A DNA stretch of 64,000 nt, taken from NCBI GenBank assembly GCA_013347225.1, contig CP054595.1, positions 3,964,415 through 4,028,414 of the forward strand, in the 5' to 3' direction. Positions 9,613 to 18,100 of the stretch are shown in pieces. The first letter of the stretch is position 1. Each line of letters opens with the position of its first letter. The notes below the pieces were generated by a model. That model did not search any database. It saw only the letters and a list, made by a program, of their open reading frames with translations, and had not been told where the DNA came from. Source of the DNA: Candidatus Accumulibacter similis. Its GTDB lineage: Bacteria > Pseudomonadota > Gammaproteobacteria > Burkholderiales > Rhodocyclaceae. Both the position numbers and the translations under genes were made by a program.

Positions 9613-10246
9613 GTCGCTTGTCCTCGAACAGGGATTGGTAGGCGGCGGCACGCGCCTGCACGTCGGCAGCCGCGAAAAGATCGCTGATCACCGCCAGCAT
9701 GTCGGCTCCCGCAGCCAGCAGCGGTGGCGCGTTGCCGAGCGCGATGCCGCCGATGGCACAGCTCGGCACGCCGAGTTCGGCGCGGCAGCGGGCAAACAGC
9801 GACAGCTCGGCCTGCGCCGCCAGCGGCTTGGTCGGCGACGGATACACCGCGCCGAAGGCCACGTAGTCGGCTCCGGCCGCCACCGCGGCCCGCGCACGCG
9901 CGAAATCGCCGTAACATGAAGCGCCGAGCAGGCAGCCGGCGGGCAGCACCTGGCGGGCGGCAGCGAGGTCGCCGTCGCTGGCCCCGAGGTGCACGCCGTC
10001 GGCCGCGACCGCCAGCGCCAGCGCCAGATCGTCGTTGATCAGCAGACGAGCGCCAGACTGGCGGCACAGCCGGCGCAGGGCGCGCGCAGTCGCCAGCCGG
10101 CTGGCGGCATCGGCATCCTTGTCGCGATACTGCACGAGGCGCGCACCACCGCGCAGTGCCGCTGCGACCGCTGCGAGGTCGCCGTCGGCTGCGAGCCCAT
10201 CGGGGGTGATCGCGTAGAGGCCGCGCAGCGGCTGCCGTTCAGTCAT
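9584..10246 (-). CDS. thiE: thiamine-phosphate synthase
   Basis: A 220-residue TIM-barrel enzyme joining HMP-pyrophosphate and thiazole phosphate to make thiamine monophosphate. Family features are [11 protein letters not shown] at the N-terminus, the substrate-binding VQYRDKDAD, the glycine-containing [10 protein letters not shown], and [12 protein letters not shown] near the C-terminus. An in-frame extension to 10366 lies within thiD and is rejected. The start overlaps the thiD stop by 8 bases and the end overlaps the hemL start by 29 bases, indicating tight translational coupling in a thiD-thiE-hemL operon. Confidence 0.93.
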   Translation of the reverse strand: MTERQPLRGLYAITPDGLAADGDLAAVAAALRGGARLVQYRDKDADAASRLATARALRRLCRQSGARLLINDDLALALAVAADGVHLGASDGDLAAARQVLPAGCLLGASCYGDFARARAAVAAGADYVAFGAVYPSPTKPLAAQAELSLFARCRAELGVPSCAIGGIALGNAPPLLAAGADMLAVISDLFAAADVQARAAAYQSLFEDKRREFTKPATV

Positions 10247-11108
10247 CGAGCAACGCACGCCGCGGACGGCTGGCAAAGAAGCGATCGGGAATGAACTGCC
10301 CCATGCCGGGCCGAAAGCCGGCCGCCAGCGCCCGCCACGTGTAATCCTGCGCAGCCACGACCGCATCGTCTACCGGCAGACCGCAAGCCAACTGGGCGGC
10401 GATCGCCGAGGCCAGCGTGCAACCCGAGCCATGATAGCTGCCGGGCAGGCGGTCCCAGGCATCGCTGCGCACCAATCCGACGCCCCGCCGATAGAGCGTG
10501 TTGATCACGCGCTCGGTGTTGGCGTGCGTGCCGGTGAGCAGCACGTGCAGACATCCCAGATCGAGCAGTTGCTGCGCGCAGTCGGCAAGGGTCGGCTGCA
10601 GCCTGTCGTCACCTTCGCCAGCCTCGTCGAAGCCGCCTGTTCCATGCACCAGACGATGAGCCTCGAGCGAGTTGGGGGTGAGGATCGTCGTCACCGGCAG
10701 CAACAGCTTGCACAGGCCGCCAATCATCTCGTCGTCGGCAAGCTCGTCACCCCTGCCGGAGGCGAGAACGGGATCGACGACCAGCGGCAAGGCAGGATGG
10801 TCGGCGACGATGCCGGCGACGACGGCGATGTTCTCGATGCTGCCGAGAAGACCGATCTTGAACGCCGCCACCGGCATGTCCCCGAGCAGCGTGCGCGCCT
10901 GCTCCTCGACGCAATCGGCGTCGACGGCGACCACACTGCTGACGCCAAGCGTATCCTGGACCGTCAGTGCCGTCATCACCGACAACGGATGGCAGCCCAA
11001 CGCCGACAGCGTCATCAGGTCGGCCTGCATCCCCGCCCCGCCGGATGGATCGCTGGCGGAAAAGGTGAGAACGATCGGTGGCGACGGCGTCGCATGGCGT
11101 GGATTCAT
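10239..11108 (-). CDS. thiD: hydroxymethylpyrimidine/phosphomethylpyrimidine kinase
   Basis: A 289-residue ribokinase-fold kinase that phosphorylates HMP and HMP-P for thiamine synthesis. Visible motifs are [19 protein letters not shown] at the N-terminus (substrate loop), [26 protein letters not shown], and the C-terminal anion hole [15 protein letters not shown]. First gene of the thiD-thiE-hemL group; the thiE start overlaps its end by 8 bases. It is divergent from the rubredoxin gene, with 117 bases between the starts. Confidence 0.93.
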   Translation of the reverse strand: MNPRHATPSPPIVLTFSASDPSGGAGMQADLMTLSALGCHPLSVMTALTVQDTLGVSSVVAVDADCVEEQARTLLGDMPVAAFKIGLLGSIENIAVVAGIVADHPALPLVVDPVLASGRGDELADDEMIGGLCKLLLPVTTILTPNSLEAHRLVHGTGGFDEAGEGDDRLQPTLADCAQQLLDLGCLHVLLTGTHANTERVINTLYRRGVGLVRSDAWDRLPGSYHGSGCTLASAIAAQLACGLPVDDAVVAAQDYTWRALAAGFRPGMGQFIPDRFFASRPRRALLDD

Positions 11109-11151
11109 GACGGGACGATGGCCTCGGCTGCCGGTATCGGAGGAGAAACTC

Positions 11152-11181
11152 TTGGCATCAACGCCGGGGATTGGCTAGAAT
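11152..11181 (+). promoter_or_regulatory. sigma70-type promoter for the rubredoxin gene
   Basis: TTGGCA at 11152-11157 and TAGAAT at 11176-11181 are separated by 18 bases. Each matches consensus at five of six positions. Predicted transcription start is near 11188, giving a leader of about 38 bases before ATG 11226. Confidence 0.65.
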
Positions 11182-11225
11182 CGATGCGTTTCCCCGACGA
11201 TTTTACTCGAAATTCCATACACGCC

Positions 11226-11414
11226 ATGCACAGCGACAGTGACCAGCAGTATCAGACGTGGATGTGTCTCACCTGCGGCTTCATTTACGATGAAGCGGCC
11301 GGTCTGCCGGATGAAGGCATTCCGGCCGGCACCCGCTGGCGCGATTTGCCGATCAACTGGACTTGTCCGGAATGCGGAGCGCGCAAGGAAGACTTCGAGA
11401 TGGTCGAAATCTGA
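11226..11414 (+). CDS. rubredoxin
   Basis: A 62-residue one-iron electron carrier. Two cysteine knuckles (CLTCGFIYD and CPECGARKEDF) supply the four Fe ligands, with the conserved aromatic and acidic core of rubredoxins (GIPAGTRWRDLPINWTCP). The start at ATG 11226 gives the family length; the frame is open upstream but the residues do not fit. In many betaproteobacteria a rubredoxin gene precedes the Pil-Chp operon, as here, with pilG beginning 96 bases downstream behind its own putative -10 box. The electron partner cannot be deduced. Confidence 0.93.
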   Translation: MHSDSDQQYQTWMCLTCGFIYDEAAGLPDEGIPAGTRWRDLPINWTCPECGARKEDFEMVEI

Positions 11415-11425
11415 GCACAATGCGG

Positions 11426-11431
11426 TATAGT
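11426..11431 (+). promoter_or_regulatory. -10-like box (TATAGT) for the Pil-Chp operon
   Basis: TATAGT lies 79 bases before the pilG TTG start. The -35 region is weak. Expression could also come by read-through from the rubredoxin promoter, since no terminator is visible between the genes. Confidence 0.4.
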
Positions 11432-11509
11432 ACCGGCGGCAGGAAATGACGAGGATTCCGGGGCTTGGACAGCTGGTGACGATCACCCGGAACGTACTGG
11501 AGGAGAGAG

Positions 11510-11905
11510 TTGGCTGAAGCGGACAAGCTGCGCGGTGTCAAGGTGATGGTCATCGACGACAGCAACACGATCCGGCGCAGCGCCGAGATTTTTCTCGTGC
11601 AGGCAGGCTGCCAGGTATTGCTCGCCGAAGATGGTTTCGACGCGCTGGCGAAGGTGGCCGATCACCAGCCGGACGTGATTTTCTGCGATATCGTCATGCC
11701 ACGACTCGATGGCTATCAGACCTGCGCCCTGATCAAGAAGAATCAGCGTTTCCGCTCGACCCCGGTGATCATGCTGTCGTCGCGCGACGGTCTCTTCGAC
11801 CGCGCCCGTGGACGCATGGTCGGATCGGACCATTATCTGACGAAGCCGTTCACCAAGGACAGCCTGCTGCAGACCGTCGCCGCCTTTGCGCCGGCAGCGT
11901 TCTGA
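11510..11905 (+). CDS. pilG: twitching-motility response regulator PilG
   Basis: A 131-residue single-domain receiver of the Pil-Chp pathway controlling type IV pilus motility. Acidic pocket residues are in VMVIDDSN, the phospho-acceptor Asp is in VIFCDIVMPRLDGYQ, and the Lys is in DHYLTKPFTKD. The start is TTG 11510, supported by AGGAGAGAG at 11501-11509 directly before it and by the absence of a nearer ATG or GTG; such a start may tune expression down. It is the first gene of pilG-pilH-pilI-pilJ-chpA. In Pseudomonas the equivalent protein promotes pilus extension; that role is carried over by homology. Confidence 0.9.
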   Translation: MAEADKLRGVKVMVIDDSNTIRRSAEIFLVQAGCQVLLAEDGFDALAKVADHQPDVIFCDIVMPRLDGYQTCALIKKNQRFRSTPVIMLSSRDGLFDRARGRMVGSDHYLTKPFTKDSLLQTVAAFAPAAF

Positions 11906-11955
11906 ACGAAGGGCAGCGTGTCCATCGATACGGGAACCTGCAGAGGCCAGCCGCG

Positions 11956-12318
11956 ATGACCATCAGGAAGATCCTCGTCGTTGATGATTCACCAACCGAA
12001 CGCTATGTCCTCAATGAGCTGCTGACCAGCAATGGTTATCAGGTCATCACCGCCGAAAACGGGGAGGAAGGAATCGCCAAGGCGCGCAGCGAACTGCCCG
12101 ACCTGATATTGATGGACGTCGTCATGCCGGGCCTCAATGGCTACCAGGCGACACGGACGCTGACACGCGATCCGACGACACGCAGCATTCCGGTCATCGT
12201 GTGCACGACCAAAGGTCAGGAGACCGACAAGATCTGGGGTTTGCGACAGGGCGCCCACGACTACATGGTCAAGCCGGTGAATGGTCAGGAGTTGCTGGCG
12301 AAGATCGCAGCCTTGTGA
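11956..12318 (+). CDS. pilH: twitching-motility response regulator PilH
   Basis: A 120-residue stand-alone CheY-like receiver. Key residues are in ILVVDDSPTE, LILMDVVMPGLNGYQ (phosphorylated Asp) and HDYMVKPVNGQ (Lys). It is the second receiver in the operon, 50 bases after pilG; a PilG/PilH pair is the standard arrangement, with PilH thought to oppose PilG or act as a phosphate sink. pilI follows after 15 bases. Confidence 0.9.
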   Translation: MTIRKILVVDDSPTERYVLNELLTSNGYQVITAENGEEGIAKARSELPDLILMDVVMPGLNGYQATRTLTRDPTTRSIPVIVCTTKGQETDKIWGLRQGAHDYMVKPVNGQELLAKIAAL

Positions 12319-12333
12319 AATGGTGGCCGACGA

Positions 12334-12843
12334 ATGACCAAGAAGATTCGACTGCATGAGTTTCAGTCCTACCTGGCGGCACGTCTCGCCGGCACGAGCA
12401 CGCAGACGGCGGCAGGGCTGCTGGGGGTACAGGCGGGTGCGGACCACTGGCTGCTCGACCTGGCGGACTCGGGCGAGATCGTGCCGCTGACGACGCTGAC
12501 CACGGTGCCGCTGACCCGACCCTGGTTCGCCGGCCTCGCCAACATACGCGGCAACCTTTACTCGGTGGTAGACCTGGCAGCCTTCGTCGGCAAGGAAGTC
12601 ACGCCGCGCAACAGCAGCTCGCGGCTGCTCCTGATCGGCACCCGACACGGCAGCAACGCCGCCCTGCTGGTGAACCGCATGATCGGCCTGCGCAATGTCG
12701 ACGCGCTGACTCCGGAACCCGCAACCGACGACGCCCCGGCCTGGGCGCCGGAGTTGTATTCTGACAACGAGGGCCGGCGCTGGAGGAAGCTCAAGGTACG
12801 CGAACTGCTGGCCGACGAGAACTTCATGGACATAGCCGCTTGA
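12334..12843 (+). CDS. pilI: CheW-like adaptor PilI
   Basis: A 169-residue CheW-domain protein that couples the pilus receptor PilJ to the ChpA kinase. CheW features include WLLDLADSGEIVPL, WFAGLANIRGNLYSVVDLAAF and the closing segment KVRELLADENFMDIAA. It lies 15 bases after pilH and 72 bases before pilJ, in the expected operon order. Confidence 0.9.
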   Translation: MTKKIRLHEFQSYLAARLAGTSTQTAAGLLGVQAGADHWLLDLADSGEIVPLTTLTTVPLTRPWFAGLANIRGNLYSVVDLAAFVGKEVTPRNSSSRLLLIGTRHGSNAALLVNRMIGLRNVDALTPEPATDDAPAWAPELYSDNEGRRWRKLKVRELLADENFMDIAA

Positions 12844-12915
12844 GCCGGCTGCAGATCACGGGGCACGTGACGACGAGTCTGTTCTTCGTCGTGGGAACGT
12901 AACCGGAGGAGGAAG

Positions 12916-15090
12916 ATGACGTTCAAACTCAAGCTGCCGGCCTTCCTGTCGCGCCTGCAGGACGCTGCGGGTGAAACGCTGCCGACCCGCACGATTCTCG
13001 ATACGGGCGTGCCGGCGAAAAAGAAGCGGCCGATTCCCTGGCCGCCGGCGGCGCTGCACCTGTCTCACCTGCCGGTTGCCAAGCGGCTGCAGCTACTTGG
13101 CGGCGCCCTCGTTCTCGTCATGCTGGTGATCGCCGTCGTCGTCTACCGCGACAATCGGCAGGCGGGCTACAGCGCCGCCTATATCGCGACGGCCGGTGAC
13201 ATGCGCATGCTTTCGCAGCGGCTGGCCAAGGCATCGAGCCTGGCCCTGCTCGGCGATCCGGCGGCTTTCAGGCAGCTGCGCGAGTCGCGTGACAGCTTCG
13301 CCGGCAACATCGAAAGTCTGAGCAAGGGCGGTGAGCTGGCGGCGGGCTGGGTGCCGCCATCACCGGGCCGGGTGCAGCCACAACTCCAGGAACTGGCGGC
13401 GGTGTGGGAGAAGACCGACCGCAATGCCACCCGCCTGCTCGAAATGGAGAAGAATCTGGTTTCACTGGGCAAGGAGGTCGCCTCGATCAACGACCGCAAT
13501 CCGCAACTGCTCGACCTGGCGGAACAGCTCGCCGCAGTCAAGCTGCAGGGCAACGCCGGCACGCGTGACATCGCTGCAGCCAACCAACTCGTGATGCTCA
13601 CGCAACGGATCGCCAAGAATGCGAACGCGCTCCTGCTCGGCGATGCGATCGACCCGGAAGTCGCCTTCCTCCTCGGCAAGGACACCAATACCTTTCGCGA
13701 TATCGTGCACGCCCTCGGCAAGGGCAGCGAGTCGCTGCGCATTGCCGCTACGACCGACCCCGAAGCCAAGGTCAAGCTGGCCGAACTCGATGCCAGCTTT
13801 GCCGATTACCGGACGGCGGTGGGTGGCATCCTGGGCAACATGCAGCGCCTGATCATCGCCAAGCAGGCTGGCTCGCAGATCTTTCGCGACAGTGAGGAAC
13901 TGCTGCAGGTGACCGACCAGCTGGCACAGGCATACCAGGATCGGGGACTGAACCGCGCCCTCTACGGCCTGCTGATGGTCGTGCTGATCGGACTGGCGAT
14001 TGGACTGGCCGTGCTGCTGGCGAGAACCTACCTCGCCGAAAGCAAGCGGCAGGCTGAGGAAGCCGAGCGCGGCAGGCGCGAGACCGAAGCCATCAACCGC
14101 CAGAACCAGGACGCGATCCTGCGCCTGATGAATGAACTGGGTGATCTCGCCGACGGTGATCTGACGGTGACCGCGACGGTCTCCGAAGACATCACCGGTG
14201 CCATCGCCGACTCGATCAACTACACGATCGAAGAACTGCGTCTCTTGGTGGGCCGCATCAACGATGCCGCCGGCCGCGTCACGCAGGCAACCGAACTGGC
14301 GCAGCAGACGTCGAGCGAACTGCTCGCCGCCGCCGAGCGCCAGGCAGCGGAGATCAAGTCGGCCGGTCAGTCGGTCCTCGGCGTGGCGTCGACGATGACC
14401 GGTGTCTCCGGCGACGCCAAGCAGTCGGCCAAGGTGGCGCGCCAGTCGCTGGCGGCCGCGGGCAAGGGGGCGCAGGCGGTCGAGGACTCGATCACCGGCA
14501 TGAACCGCATCCGCGAGCAGATCCAGGAGACCTCCAAGCGCATCAAGCGTCTCGGCGAGTCGTCGCAGGAGATTGGCGAGATCGTCGAGCTGATCTCGGA
14601 CATCACCGAGCAGACCAACGTCCTGGCGCTGAACGCAGCCATCCAGGCGGCCTCTGCCGGCGAAGCCGGACGCGGTTTCACGGTCGTCGCCGAGGAGGTG
14701 CAGAGGCTCGCCGAACGCTCCGCCGAGGCGACGAAGCAGATCGGGGCGATCGTCAGGACGATCCAGACCGATACCCAGGACACGGTTTCGGCGATGGAAG
14801 AGTCGACCCGCGGCGTCGTCGAAGGCGCCCGCCTGTCCGATGCCGCTGGTCAGGCGCTGGCAGAGATCGGCGCGGTGACGAGAACACTGACCGACTTGAT
14901 CGAGAACATTTCGGGGGCCACCCGCCAGGCCGCCGATTCGGCAACCAGGGTCGCGCGCAAGATGCAGGAAATCCTCCTGGTCACCGGGCAGACGACTGCC
15001 GGAACGCAGAAGACGGCGACGGCAATCGGCGAACTGGCCGGCCTGGCGACCGAACTCAAGGGCTCGGTGGCCGGCTTCAAGGTCTCCTGA
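12916..15090 (+). CDS. pilJ: type IV pilus methyl-accepting chemoreceptor PilJ
   Basis: A 724-residue inner-membrane receptor. A cytoplasmic N-terminus of about 55 residues precedes a first membrane helix ([18 protein letters not shown]). A periplasmic region with tandem PilJ-type four-helix modules follows, each with a similar [20 protein letters not shown] motif, then a second helix ([20 protein letters not shown] at about 355), a HAMP region and a long signalling coiled coil. The hairpin tip motif [20 protein letters not shown] is canonical. RBS GGAGGA lies just before ATG 12916. The expected methylation-site helices are present, but no cheR or cheB homologue is encoded next to it. Confidence 0.92.
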   Translation: MTFKLKLPAFLSRLQDAAGETLPTRTILDTGVPAKKKRPIPWPPAALHLSHLPVAKRLQLLGGALVLVMLVIAVVVYRDNRQAGYSAAYIATAGDMRMLSQRLAKASSLALLGDPAAFRQLRESRDSFAGNIESLSKGGELAAGWVPPSPGRVQPQLQELAAVWEKTDRNATRLLEMEKNLVSLGKEVASINDRNPQLLDLAEQLAAVKLQGNAGTRDIAAANQLVMLTQRIAKNANALLLGDAIDPEVAFLLGKDTNTFRDIVHALGKGSESLRIAATTDPEAKVKLAELDASFADYRTAVGGILGNMQRLIIAKQAGSQIFRDSEELLQVTDQLAQAYQDRGLNRALYGLLMVVLIGLAIGLAVLLARTYLAESKRQAEEAERGRRETEAINRQNQDAILRLMNELGDLADGDLTVTATVSEDITGAIADSINYTIEELRLLVGRINDAAGRVTQATELAQQTSSELLAAAERQAAEIKSAGQSVLGVASTMTGVSGDAKQSAKVARQSLAAAGKGAQAVEDSITGMNRIREQIQETSKRIKRLGESSQEIGEIVELISDITEQTNVLALNAAIQAASAGEAGRGFTVVAEEVQRLAERSAEATKQIGAIVRTIQTDTQDTVSAMEESTRGVVEGARLSDAAGQALAEIGAVTRTLTDLIENISGATRQAADSATRVARKMQEILLVTGQTTAGTQKTATAIGELAGLATELKGSVAGFKVS

Positions 15091-15116
15091 GTGCCTGATT
15101 GGAGAGACTGCCGCCG

Positions 15117-18100
15117 ATGAATGCCCCGACTGATTTCGACATCGGCCCGCTGACCTGGGTCAAGAGCGAGATTGACCTCGCACTCGAACGTGCCGAGCAG
15201 GCGCTGCAGGGTTTCCCTGCCGAAATCGCTGACGATCAGGGAGACCGCCAGCAGATCAGGTTCTGCCGAACCCACCTGCACCAGGTGCAAGGCGCGCTGA
15301 CGATCGTCGGCCTCGACGGCGTCACGCAGGTGGCAGAGGCGATGGAGTTCCTCCTCGAAGCGCTGGAGAAGCAGGAACAGCCGGTCGATGCCGCAGCGGT
15401 CAGCCTCGTCGATCGCTCCCTGACGGCTCTCCGACATTATCTCGACGACCTGATCAGCGGCCAGCCCAATCAGCCCCTGCGCCTCCTGCCGCTCTATCGC
15501 GAGTTGCAGGTGGCGCGCGGTCAGAGCCGGGTGATAGCGAGCGATCTCTTCTTTCCCGACCTGCGCGTGCGCCCCCCGGCGCGCGGCGCCACAGCACAGC
15601 AGCTCGAACGCGGCGAGTTCGAGCACCGTCTGCGACAGCAGCGGGCGCATTTCCAGCGCGGCCTGCTGGCTTGGTTGCGTGCGCCAGGGGAGCGTGCCGG
15701 CGTAGCCGAGATGCTGAGTGCCGTCAAGCGTATCGAGGCCATCCAGGAGATGCCATCGGCGCGCGCGTTCTGGTGGGTCGCGACGGCTTTCCTGACCGCC
15801 CTCGGCGAAGGCGCCCTACCCGCGGATGCCGATGCCAAGCAGCTGTGCACTCGCATCGACCTGCAGACCCGGCGCCTGCTGGAGGGTTCGAGCAACGTCG
15901 CCGAACGCCTGATGCGCGACGCGCTGTATCTGGTCGGCATCGCCCGAAGCAACCATCGAACGGTGCAGAAGGTCAAGCAGGCCTACCGGCTGCCGGCCCT
16001 GATCGCAGCTGAGGTCGCCCTGGCACCGGTCGCCGAGGATGCGGTCCGGCGCCGTCTGCGCGACGCGATCACCGCCACCGAAGAGGCGTGGAACCGCTTC
16101 GCGGCAGGTACCACGCAGGCGCTGCCCGTCTTCCGTGCCAACGCGGCAACGCTTGTGGCCGTCGCCGAGGAGGCCGGACAACCCGACTTCCTGCGCCTGA
16201 CCCGGGCGATCGCCGAGGTCGCCAGCTTCCTCGGGCAGTCGCCTGTGCGCCACAGCGAAGCGCTGGCGATGGAGAGCGCGACGGCCATCCTCCTTGCCCA
16301 GAATGCACAGGAGAACCTCCAGTACCTGGACAGCAGCTTCACGCACCAGGTCGACGTGATGGCCGCCAGGATCCACGACTGCATCGCCGGCACACCGCTG
16401 CCGCCCGAGTCGGAACTGCCGGCTCTCGACGAAATGTCGCGCCAGGCGCAGGAAAAGATGCTCGTCGGCCAGGTCGCGCGTGAGATCACGAACAACCTCG
16501 CGCAGATCGAGCAGGTGCTCGACGGCTTCTTCCGCGACGCCGACAGGCGAGGTGATCTGGTACAGCTCGATGCACCGTTGCGGCAGGTCATCGGTGCCCT
16601 GACGATGATGCGCCATGAGGGCGCGGTCGCCGTCCTGCGTCACTGCACGACGGAAGTCGCACGCTTCTCGGATCCCGGTTACGAACCACAACAGGCCGAC
16701 TTCGAACGTTTGGCCGAGCAGCTGTCGCTGATCGGTTTCTTCGTCGACGCCATGCAGACGGGCGCCGCGGACTTCGAGGCTTTCGTCAGCCGCATGCGGG
16801 CGAGTGGTGAGCCAGAGGAGACCGAAGCCGAAGTGGCAACGGTCGAGCAGGAGGTCGAGCAGCAGAAGCGTGAAGCACACGCCTTGCTCGTCGCACTCAA
16901 GGAACAGCCGAGCGATGCGGCGCTGCGGCAGGAGGTGGCGCAGAACCTGACGGCACTGCAGAAGGATGCCGATCTGGTTGCCGACAAGGAACTGGGACAA
17001 CAGGCGAAGCATGTGCTCTCGGCGCTGGCTGCCGGTGGCGATGCCGCACCACAGATCGACGCGGCGATGGCGACCCTCAAGCCCGAAGTGCCGCTCGCGC
17101 CACCACCCTCCGCAGAAACCATCCAGCTCTCGCAGGCGACGGCGGAGGAAGTAGACGCCGAGTTGCTGGGGATCTTCCTCGAGGAGGCGGACGAGGTCCT
17201 CGGCAGCATCCACGACAACCTGCAGCTGCTCGAGCAGAAGCCGCACGACGTCGAGGTTCTGACCGCTCTCCGGCGCTCGGTCCACACCCTCAAGGGCAGC
17301 GGGCGGATGGTCGGCCTCAAGGAGCTGGGAGAGGCGGCGTGGTCGGTTGAGCAGGTCCTCAACCTCTGGTTGCGACAGGAGCTGGAGGTGACAACGCAAC
17401 TCCTCGACCTCCTCGGGCAGGCCTATGCAGCATTCTCCGCCTGGGTCGAGCATCTCAAGACCGGGCTCGGAGAAGTGCCCGACATCCGCCGCATGTGTGC
17501 ACTGGCGACAGCCCTGCGCGAACGCGACGATGCCGTACTGGGCGTTGCCGGTGGCACCGTCGCCACGCCGGGTGTCGCCGAAGCACCCGCAGGCGAGGCG
17601 GCGCCGACGACAGCCGCCGTCGCGATGGAGCCTGCGGCCACGCCGGAGCGTACGCGCCTGTCGATCGCACCGGCATTGGTCGGCATCTTCCGCGATGAGG
17701 CAGCGACCCACCTCGCCACCCTGCAGCGCGAGTTCGCTCTGCTCGAAGGCGACCTGACGGCACCGTCGAGCCATGAAATGTACCGCGCCGCGCACACCCT
17801 CGCCGGCATCGCGGGAACGGTCGGCCTGGCAGTCATCAAGCATCTCGGCCACGCACTGGAGCTGGCACTCGTGCGACGGAACCATGCCGCCGGTCGCGAC
17901 AGTCTCGAGGCCATCGAGACCGTCCGGCAGGCGATCGCCGAACTGGCACTGATGCTCGCCGACGTGTCCCGGGAACATGAGCCCGAGGCGATCCCCAGCC
18001 TGCTCGCGGCCCTCGATTCGCTGTACCCGGAGCTGGCCGTCGACGAGCGCCTCGAGGCGGCGGCGGCCGCGGACGAGGAACAGGTGGCCGCCGATCTCGC